A DNA stretch of 64,000 nucleotides from Steromphala cineraria (taxonomy: Eukaryota > Mollusca > Gastropoda > Trochida > Trochidae): the NCBI GenBank assembly GCA_916613615.1, contig OU744725.1, positions 55,555,075 to 55,619,074 on the forward strand, read 5' to 3'. The notes below the pieces were generated by a model that saw only the letters and a program-made list of their open reading frames with translations, was not told the origin of the DNA and did no database searches. Shown in pieces: positions 55,701 through 64,000 of the stretch. The position numbers and the translations under genes were made by a program. The stretch's first letter is position 1, and each line of letters begins with the position of its first letter.

Positions 55701-58634
55701 AGCGAACAGAAAATCCTCGATAAGGGCCATGGCTAATGTCGTCATAGCCGTTTGTCATTGACGTCATGGCCACGTTTTTCATGACGTCACTCAAAAACTT
55801 TACTTTATTTAAGAAAAAGAGTAGCCCTAACTATCATGTGTTTTGCAATAAAGTAAAGTTATGTCCTGAACTATTATAGTTAAAGCATGAGGCCGAAAGC
55901 CGAATGGTTTGACGTTATATTAGTTCAGGGCAAAACTATACTTTATTGCAAAACACATGATGGTTAGGGCTACTCTATTACTTTGCTAGTATGTCGATTT
56001 TTACTCATTTAAAGTATTTCTTCTCCAAATATAAACACATTTTGTTAGTCACTGTTTCATTGTTTCGTGACGAGACTCAAACACTATCCTTTACTGCGGA
56101 ATAAAGGGTGGGCGGCGTTTTGATCTTTATGGGAACAATACTAGAAGGGCGCCTCTGATCTATACGGACACAATTCTAGAAAACGGGACAGAAACACGTT
56201 TTTTAAAAAAAAAAACATGTCCTCAAATTTTCCCAGAAAAATATAAGTTTCTGCCAAATGTATATTCAGAGGGTCAAACTTCTTATCCATCAACCTGATA
56301 ATGCGTAGTCGTAGAAAAACATATATATACCAAAAATTGCTTATGATAATTTTCTACGAACACCTTTTGATCACTTGCGGCAGCGATTGAATCGGGTAGC
56401 TTAACTGACCATGGTATGTTCGGTTAGAACTGCATTCTTTGATTTAGACATCTCCTGCAATAGGTAACGTTTGTTTTCCGTTAGTAAGATGTCCCAACTT
56501 ACCTAACATAATGTGCTACTGTCCCTTTGCGGAAACGTTTCAATGTTTTTTAACGCCACTATCATTCGGACCTATACTATTCAGACATACATATAAATTA
56601 GACTCGATAACGTTTCGATGCTTTGATAAAGAAAACTCCCATGTAATGTTTTGGTATATCATTACGAATATTGTTTCTATTTTCAGCTTTGAAAAATATG
56701 ACAATGCGATGCACAACATTTCGGGATATAGCTCATTACGAGGATAATGGTAAGTATTTTCTTACTTTCCTTCCCCCTTCGCTAAGCTAATAGAGGGTTC
56801 TAGATAATGGAAAGCGGGTGGGAGGAGGGGGAAGATGTTATGGAGCAGTTACCCGCAATTGCATAGTATAGTTTGGACCTAGAATAACGGCTTGTAGACG
56901 ATATATAAGTCATTTTAGTCTAAGTAAACCTAGCCTCAATATTATCCGTTTCACTCTTATACTGAGTCTCGCGTCAGTCGACCTTTCTGCAACCTATGAC
57001 CCTCCAACGTTATACGTACGAAGGCAGAGTATTGTGGCCTAGTAAGATGAGTTCTGATTGGTCAATTCGAAACGTGGGCTGACGCGAACCTCTACTAGAC
57101 CTTTCTAGACTCAGTATAGGAGTGAAACAGATAATATTGAGGCTGCGTTTACTTTGACTGAAGGCATTTGTTTGGTTATCAAAGAAACCCATGTAAACGT
57201 CTAATTAGTTTTCCATTTGATATAAAGTTAATTGAAATCAAAATGCTATTTTGTCACGTATCGACTACAAAATAAAGTTTCTAAAAGATCCTCAATGCCA
57301 CATTTATAGGTCTGTACAAGTGCTTGACGATATAATTGAGAAAAAAATTCGTGCCCTTATAACTGTTTCAGAATCACCTTACCTTCTGAATCTTGTCCAC
57401 TGCCAAATAAACATCTTACAATCCTGACTAGAATCCCAAGTTTTGAAGACCAATTAAAGATAATCAATGCATTATTTCAGAGTTTCATTCACATATGAGC
57501 CTCAAGCTCAAAATACACCATTAATTCGACTTAAAGTGAACATTTTTAATATCAGTCTTTTCTTAAAACTAGGTTATGTTCATCGACATTTTTACAATAC
57601 ATGTATATCATCTCGATTACGTCGTCGGCGACGTCATAAATCGTGACGTCAGGTCACTGCTTCTTTATTTTGTACATGTTAGTTTTTTAGATTTAATAAG
57701 CTCGACAATAATATAATTTCATGCAAAATGATCTCCTTTAAGTAATGCAAAATAGTATACGCATTTCGCAAAAAGACACACTTCCTCGTGTAGTTATCTC
57801 AATTAACATTCAGTTTCAGTGACGATCTGGATCAGCTGTCTTCTAGCTGCAGCTGTTGTTTGTCTCGCTCTGGGTTTCATCTGTGGATACTGCTGCAGGT
57901 ACGTGAGAAGTTAATGCTTCACAAACATACAACTGGGGTAAAAGTATAAAAAACAATATTTTCAAAACCTTCCTTGAAATCCGTAGGATAGACTAAGTGT
58001 ATTTAAGCATACTACATATACCACGATTTACTTAAAACTCTTTTCTACATACCAACTTATCATTTGATGTTGATGGTTTAAGATGGTGGATGCAATGATG
58101 TTCTGGTTTTGGACCAAAATTGACCGTAGCTTGTCCTAGTGCTGGCATTTTATTAATAACCTTGCAGTTTCAGTTTCAGTTTCCTAGTGCTAAATCTGTC
58201 ATTATTGTCATATATTCAAAAGCACTTCAAATGGATGAGAGGCTTCAAAACATTTGGCCACGATTTATTACTAATATAATCTTACAGATATTCTGTTTTT
58301 CATAACACTCTGTCTGAATTTTAGTTTAAACGTCGATTCTTCAGAGCATGCCTGTTCTTGTGAGAGATAGATAGTAGGTAATGATTGTTCTTGCAGGCCT
58401 AAAGCATCTGTGCACCGACTTAAAGGGGAGACGCCATGTAAAGACTTCGGGGACAGTGGCATTGCATCAGATGGTCATCTGTACTGCACTGGTCAAGAGT
58501 GGGGCGTCGAGTCCGAATACGCTTCAGTGGACATCGTGAGCACATGCAGTGAGAAAGAAGAAATAATAACAAGGAATGGATCTCGTGAAAAACATAGCAG
58601 TATTATAATGGTTGATAATGTTTTATACTCTTAG
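52711..58634 (+). CDS. TMR2: small type I membrane protein with CUB-like ectodomain, 6 exons, 270 aa
   Basis: Exons are 52711-52750 (signal peptide MFYPVAILIVLHK), 54001-54048, 55144-55488, 56687-56749, 57820-57898 and 58397-58634; phases are 1,1,1,1,2, identical to TMR1. The ectodomain exon (residues 31-144) has CAC paired cysteines, sequons NVS and NLS, and ends with CILLNSDG, aligning with TMR1. A juxtamembrane exon with MTMRCTTFRD corresponds to TMR1 IRCRTRFR. The transmembrane helix is residues about 167-188, followed by Cys residues. The 79-residue tail contains Tyr233 in SEYASV, which fits an ITIM-like consensus. Exon 2 has tandem acceptors (CAGCAG), giving one optional codon. AATAAA at 58732 is about 100 nt past the stop. 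The ligand is unknown; a receptor role is inferred from topology. It is divergent from TMR1 with a LINE between them. Confidence 0.85.
54360..54955. mobile_element. Degenerate MITE family A copy in TMR2 intron 2
   Basis: The left part has GTTAGCCTCTGTTCTAATAC and GCAATCAGCGACGCCGTTT; the right part has GGCGTAATAGAACAGAGGCT and CTGCCTCTGTGGGGAGGGAA. About 300 bp of unrelated sequence separates the halves. Confidence 0.6.
55821..55978. repeat. Inverted repeat in TMR2 intron 3
   Basis: Arms GAGTAGCCCTAACTATCATG and its inverted partner CATGATGGTTAGGGCTACTC enclose a short spacer; part of one arm recurs at 55602-55650. Probably a small foldback element. Confidence 0.65.
56920..57170. mobile_element. 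Foldback MITE in TMR2 intron 4
   Basis: Inverted ends AAGTAAACCTAGCCTCAATA and TATTGAGGCTGCGTTTACTT with internal arms ATACTGAGTCT/AGACTCAGTAT. The target duplication is not clear. Confidence 0.6.
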
Positions 58635-58731
58635 AGTACATGAGTATAAAATTGTGATTTTTGGTAAAAGTGTTATGTATTATTTCAATGATTAAAATCT
58701 TAAAATGTTAATTATAGTACTAATCTAACAG

Positions 58732-58737
58732 AATAAA
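58732..58737 (+). terminator. TMR2 polyadenylation signal
   Basis: AATAAA about 100 nt after the TMR2 stop. Confidence 0.5.
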
Positions 58738-58744
58738 CAGATGA

Positions 58745-60050
58745 GTTATTCACAAAGGTGGGTCATCTTTATCCTTTATTAATAACATTTAAGAATATAT
58801 CAAATGATCCATAACTGTGTTGTAAAGTCATAATGCAAACGAAAAATGTGAAGATGCTGTTTTACAAGGCTAACCTTCAAATCGCAACACGTGCAGGATT
58901 TTAAGATATGGGTAAGATAACACTCTGTTTCCAAAATAGTAAATGAATAAAACATCTTTAAAATATACTCTTGAACGTTTATGAAGTATTCGAATTCAAT
59001 AATAAACTATCATCTCATGCAAATATGTTACTTTTATACATAGGTTAAAACATCTTATTGTTCCAGACGATTATCTGTAGCCGAAGAATCACTAATCACA
59101 CGAAAAACATGCGACCATTTTTATGTGAACATCTTTAAACCGTTTATGTTCAATAAATTAATTAACGAAGCTTTATCGAAAATGGTATATTCGTTGGAAA
59201 TGTTATTGTATTGTTAAACAGAAAATGACTAGAATCTGGTAAGATTACTTTCTTTCTTATGAGGTACCTTCATCACAATTTATCAATTACAAGTTGAACC
59301 CAAAATTACACATAATGATGGAAAAACAAATAAATAGATTTTCATAGATATTGCTTTGGAACACAATGGCTATGCTTGATTCGTCTTAGAGGCGTATACG
59401 CCTGTCACGTGTCCGGCGTAATCCGGGTCTGCAACAAGCTTAAGCTCAAGTTGAATCAAGTGTATCGGCGTATGCACAGGAAGTAATGAGCATACCTCAA
59501 AGTAGCTTCAGTAAACATCTTATTTATGTCAGACGAACCTTAATTCTAACATTTTGTCGAAACGTTGAAAAACATCAACTTTCTGTAAATGCACTGGATT
59601 TAATAAGTCATGATTGGTTTTTCATTCATAATAATAATTTTGATATTTTATCATCAAAAGTATTCATGTCACAAAATTAGATGTGGAATGTCACACGGAA
59701 GATAGTTGTCCGCCATGATACGCCGGGTTCTCACGTCTTTCAAACGCCTAGTGCGCACACATAGTACCAATAAAGTGCTTTGCACGTGTCGTCACTTCCT
59801 GTGGCGTACGCCTGATAGCACGCCGGGTTACCAATCAAGCAGGGCCAATAATTGTGACAGTGTCTTTGTAGTAAAGCCTTTCTTCCAAAAAGGCTTGGCT
59901 TCATACATAGAAACATCGTTGGTGGCGACATGTCCATATTGTGCCCTACGGCATTGAATCTAATTGAACACTAATAAGACTGTCCCCGTTGGTAAAAAGA
60001 CGTCATATCACAACCGAAACTAGTTGATGAAATGTTAAAAAAATAGAGCC
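58745..60050. other. No gene recognised
   Basis: Contains an 83-residue frame (59706-59957) without a recognisable domain; otherwise AT-rich. Confidence 0.35.
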
Positions 60051-60089
60051 ATGGGATCTGTAGCTCATCAGACTTTTGATGGAAATAGG

Positions 60090-60830
60090 TTTTTATGGTT
60101 GTGCCCCTGTGACCTCATTTGGGAGCATGGGGTCACCAAACCTACAATTTAGAATCCCAAATGGCCAATGAGTCAACACACAACTTTTCAGCTCTCTAGA
60201 CCTTTTGGAACTGGAGAAGAAGTTGAAAATAGGTTTTCAATGTTTTGACCCATGTGTCCCCATTTGGGGTCATGGGGTCACAAAGTCTACAATTTAGAAT
60301 CCCCATTGGCCAAGGAGTCGACACACAACTTTTAGCTCTCTAGACCTTTTGGAACTGGAGAAGAAGATGAAAATAGGTTTGTAAGGTTTTGACCCCTGTG
60401 ACCCCATTTGGGGTCATGGGGTCACAAAGTCTACAATTTATAATCCCCATTGGCCAAGGACTCTACACACGTCTTTCCAGCTCTCTAGACCTTTTGGAAC
60501 TGAAATAGAAGATGTAAATAGGTTTTTAAGGTTTTGACCCCTGTCACCCAAATTGGGGTAATGGGGTCACAAAATCTACAAATGAGAATCTCCACTGGCC
60601 AAGGAGTCTACACACAACTTTTCAGCTCTCTAGACCTTTTGGAACTGGAGAAGAAGACGAAAATAGGTTTTAAAAGTTTTGACCCCTGTGACCCCATTTC
60701 GGGTCATGAGGTCATGAAATCTACAATTTAGAATGCCTATTTGCCAAGGATTCTGCACATCAAATTTCAGCTCCTTAGAGTAATTGGTTCTGGAGAAGAA
60801 GTCGAAATGTGAAAAGTTTACGGATGGACG
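60090..60830. repeat. 145-bp tandem repeat, about five units
   Basis: Units contain GACCCCTGTGACCCCATTTG, GGTCATGGGGTCACAAAGTC, CAGCTCTCTAGACCTTTTGG and AACTGGAGAAGAAGATGAAA. Offsets between units are 144-145 bp (60112, 60257, 60401, 60546, 60691). The right edge GGACGGATGAACGGACGCCG ... CAGAACTGATGAGCT pairs with the left-edge AGCTCATCAGA, so the array sits inside a larger non-autonomous element. Confidence 0.8.
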
Positions 60831-60899
60831 GATGAACGGACGCCGGACGCCATGCGCCCATCATGTCTTTCAGAACTGATGAGCTAATAAAAAGAATAC

Positions 60900-61650
60900 T
60901 AGCTATTAAGCGCTTAACCCACGTCACTGAGGGATATGGTGTAAGCGCATAACATGTGTACAGTTCATCTATACAAGATGTAAGTATTTCGTCAGCAGTT
61001 CAAAGCTATCTCTTGAAACATAGGATATTAAGTCTCTTTATTAATACTGGTAGAGACGGTGATGTTTTCAGACCTAAAGGCAGTGAGTTCCAGTGACGTT
61101 AGTGCGTATACCTTCTGCATAGCAGTGTTCAGAGTTACGTACATGTATATGTAGGAACCAAATGTTGATGAATTTTGTTGTTAGGTAAAGTTTGATTAGT
61201 CCCACAAAGCTAATCAGTGTTCTCGTAGACCACACTTGCCTTGCCTTGATGTGTGGCATAATATCATCATAATCTAGATGTTAAGAACATTTCGTTTAGA
61301 AAAATGAAAGGGGATTTTGGATAGTTGTAATTAATGTTTGTAGTCGGTCAAACTGTAGTTTTAGTTAAAAGTAATTATTTATATACAACAATATGAACTT
61401 TCACAACCTCAAACTAATTATAACAAAGCTGGTCTTTCCGGTTAACTGTATATACCTCTTCAAATTAGCCTAACGACTCGATTATAGGCTCACGGCTATC
61501 TTCCTTATATCTTAACTTTATCACGTAATTTAGGTACAAGGTCAATTGTCATTGTTATATGTAAGTGTTTCTATGACAACTTCCGTCTTAATTTCGTAAA
61601 GTATCAATACTCTTTCGTTGAAGATTTTTTCATATAAGATATGACATGTT
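60900..61650. other. No gene recognised
   Basis: No supported exon or repeat family. Confidence 0.35.
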
Positions 61651-61662
61651 CATGTAATTTGC

Positions 61663-62005
61663 CATTCTCTCCCCACAGAGGCAGATCAAGTCATGTTGAT
61701 TAAGCCTCTGTTCTATTACGCCGAGTTTGTGGGATAGAATGGGAGATGCCTGATTGAAGGCAATCACAATTAGTTGTGCAATCAGCGACGCTGTTTTTAA
61801 ATCATCATTTTGGTTACTGGAACAAGGCAAAGGCATTGTGATATGAACCATTCTTTCCATGCGAGAAGCGTTGTCATTTGATAAAGAAGTTCAAATTTAT
61901 TGTGATGAAATTTTTTTTCCGCCAGGGGAAACTGCGGAAAATTTCGGCGTAATAGAACAGAGGCTAAATCAACATGACTTGGTCTGCCTCTGTGGGGAGA
62001 GAATG
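61663..62005. mobile_element. MITE family A, copy 5 (opposite orientation)
   Basis: Best preserved: termini CATTCTCTCCCCACAGAGGC and the matching inverted end, with a perfect 9-bp duplication GTAATTTGC at 61654-61662 and 62006-62014. The body is inverted relative to the copies at 10.4 and 27.6 kb. Confidence 0.85.
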
Positions 62006-62297
62006 GTAATTTGCCAAAAATTTAGTCAAAAGCTTTGCGTCTGTATATGAGCATTTTGAACTTGCTTGACTCAGGAGAATAAATATGAAAATAATTTTTT
62101 GACATATAAACATATAACATACTCTGCATGAGACATTGAATCCTTGTACTGTTTTGAGACAAAATTAAAAAGTTAAAAGTTTCCTGTTGTTGAAGAAGAC
62201 CCTGAAAAATAATAACAGATACAGGAAATGGTTGTAGAATAGACCACACATATGCCAAAATAACGCTTGATCTAGTTTTATGATATGTTTCCATTAA

Positions 62298-62657
62298 AGG
62301 GGCAGTAGCACGTTTTTTGATAATTTTATATTTTAAATTTTTCACTGATAATTGTAAGTTAATGCTAAATGAATTATTTTGGCAGTGTCAAATATCTCAT
62401 TACCCAAGCCAGCCAATCATCAATAGTCAGAGGACAAAGTATGAAGATTCACATAAAATCCATCGGCGGCCATTTTTTGTGAACACCTATAATTCATTTT
62501 GTGTCAGAAAAACGAATCGCGTGGTTAAACTTTACGTTATATAATTGAATTATTACTGCTCCATTTAGTTTCAATACATTGTCTTTCAATAGGAACCATT
62601 AATTTTAATTTTCCTGACATCACCTTATATTCCCCCTAAAAACGTGCTACTGCCCCT
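62298..62657. mobile_element. piggyBac-type MITE, copy 4
   Basis: TTAA at 62294-62297 and 62658-62661; termini AGGGGCAGTAGCACGTTT and AAACGTGCTACTGCCCCT. Confidence 0.8.
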
Positions 62658-62664
62658 TTAAGAC

Positions 62665-63890
62665 TTGTAATGAAGATAGGCATCTGTCTCCAGAGTCCAA
62701 GGTGACATTTGCAATGTTTGGAAAAAGACATATCAGATATAATATAAATCAAAGCTCTGGCAGAACTGTCACATATACATTGCTGTAGTCTGCCGACTTA
62801 CTTTGTAGAATATCAATATGTAAAAATGCACACCTTGATCATTTCTTCAATGATAGTATTTGACAACCAATGTTAGGTTAAAAAGTGTGTATTTCAGAAT
62901 TCAGTTAATCTAGGCTTAGCGTATGTCAGTGACTATTGCGTATTCTAATGAATGTTAAAATTCAGATTCAAATGGCATGTAAATGTCCCCGATCTGTATT
63001 TGGCATCAATGTCATGGTTCAGACTATATATTCTAATTGGTATTAAAAGAATATGAGTGAAATTTTATGATTGAAATGCATTACTGAACGGCTCATGTTG
63101 TGTTTCACAATCCTCGCTGTTTTCCAAAAATAATCTATTTAATTCAGTAAAACAGATTCTTTCCATATAAGATGAGAAATTAATCCTTAAAATCAAGAAT
63201 AATGTCGCCACGTTTTAGGATTTCTGGCTTTCTTGTTACCGTTGATACGTCTTCTTCTAAAAGGCATCTGGACTAATAAAGGGGTATTTTCATTTAGTGT
63301 CAAGGACAAAAGAGTCTACATCATTTGAAAAAAATCCAAATCAATTATATAAACATAAAATTGTTCCATGTCATTTGAAATAATCAATATATTGTCTGAA
63401 TGCAATGTAATATAATTAGTTTCTGATCAAGACCAAGTATCCGGAGGTTTCTAGTTGCAACACAGCCATTAAGTGCATCTTCATTTCCAAAGCTAACAAA
63501 GGTTACTATCTCCTCCTGAATGTGAAACACAATTTAATCAATGAATGATTTTTTTTATTATAACATGGGGTCAAACTCATAATCTTCCCATTAATTCCAT
63601 ATTTCAGTTGTTCCCTGCAGTATTATATACAGTCCGAGTACACCAAGCCTCAATAATATTTCTTACACTCCCGATATTGATTTTCAATATCGAGAGTGAA
63701 GCGAATATTATTGAGACTAGGTTTTACAAATATTGTATATCATACTACTTTAAATAAATTTCATTTCGTAAAATGTATCGTAGTGGAAAGAATATTCTTT
63801 CACAAAGTAGGAACTCTTCACGAAGGAAGTCACGAAATAGCTCTGACCCGGAAGTAGATGTACTTTAACCGGAAGTGGCATTATTGACAG
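62665..63890. other. No gene recognised; contains a short palindrome
   Basis: A hairpin at 63645-63720 pairs AAGCCTCAATAATATT and CACTCCCGATATTGA with their inverted partners. Nothing else supported. Confidence 0.4.
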
Positions 63891-63894
63891 CACA

Positions 63895-63983
63895 TTTACC
63901 AACGTTCCACCGAACGTAAATACAAATTCTCTGTCTGAGCATGTACTGATCACATAATACGCCACACTGTCCTTAAACCTGTG
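63895..63983 (-). CDS. Possible partial exon of an unrecognised gene at the right edge
   Basis: On the minus strand an acceptor-like CACAG/TTTAAG precedes an open segment reading FKDSVAYYVISTC, then a strand-like DREFVFTFGG, with a GT at about 63894. The open frame continues to about 63750 with a V-K-V-H-L-L-P-G pattern. The strand pattern is loosely reminiscent of IgGFc-binding-protein-type N-terminal domains, but the match is weak and the gene runs off the window. It could also be a chance frame. Confidence 0.2.
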
Positions 63984-64000
63984 AATTACGAGGAAGAGAC

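Noticed and set aside
59706..59957. 83-residue plus frame
   Set aside because: No recognisable domain; the overlapping minus frame is equally long.

Overview
This is an AT-rich eukaryotic window from an animal. Spliced genes with canonical GT-AG introns, many LINE remnants, a Penelope-like fragment, pearl/BIV160-like tandem arrays and abundant short DNA transposons point to a marine mollusc, probably a bivalve; the species cannot be named from sequence alone. No bacterial genes, CRISPR arrays, tRNAs or rRNAs were seen.

Five multi-exon genes can be reconstructed exactly, all with consistent intron phases. Three are paralogous caspase-fold (peptidase C14-like) proteins with a Cys-His dyad of the GH ... 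D-x-CFSG type, which resembles bacterial/orthocaspase active sites more than classical animal caspases. CLP1 is on + (9384-13129, 454 aa), CLP2 on - (21889-17054, 451 aa) and CLP3 on - (35239-29704, 483 aa). They share a tiny start exon, a beta-1 strand exon bounded by phase 1 and phase 2 introns, and one large exon holding both catalytic residues, a long variable linker and a p10-like end. CLP3 alone has an added N-terminus made of two phase 1-1 exons, each encoding a glycine-rich, RHIM-like/amyloid-motif-like repeat.

The other two genes are a head-to-head pair of paralogous small type I membrane proteins: TMR1 on - (46786-38172, 266 aa) and TMR2 on + (52711-58634, 270 aa). Each has a signal peptide, a roughly 115-residue CUB-like ectodomain in one exon, a short juxtamembrane exon, a transmembrane exon, and a cytoplasmic tail with one tyrosine motif. 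The six-exon architecture and all intron phases match between them.

Layout: 1-6.1 kb is a retroelement graveyard (LINE, chromodomain Gypsy, CR1-like pieces and a foldback element); 6.2-8.5 kb has nothing recognisable; 8.5-13.2 kb CLP1; 13.4-14.9 kb a 170-bp satellite; 17-22 kb CLP2, with a dead LINE in an intron; 22.5-28.7 kb LINE/Penelope fragments and MITEs; 29.7-36.1 kb CLP3; 37.1-37.8 kb a minisatellite; 38.1-46.8 kb TMR1, with three large tandem arrays in its introns; 47.9-50 kb a MITE and a 5'-truncated LINE; 52.7-58.7 kb TMR2; 60-60.8 kb a 145-bp tandem array; 61.6-62.7 kb two MITEs; and a possible partial exon at the right edge.

Two arrays sit exactly on gene splice junctions and replicate splice-site-like sequence: an acceptor-like unit before the CLP1 start and a donor-like unit after the TMR1 transmembrane exon. 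A hypothesis worth testing is that the window is an innate-immunity or cell-death locus with membrane receptors near caspase-like effectors, one of which may be nucleated through an amyloid motif. The functional link is inference; only the gene structures are seen.
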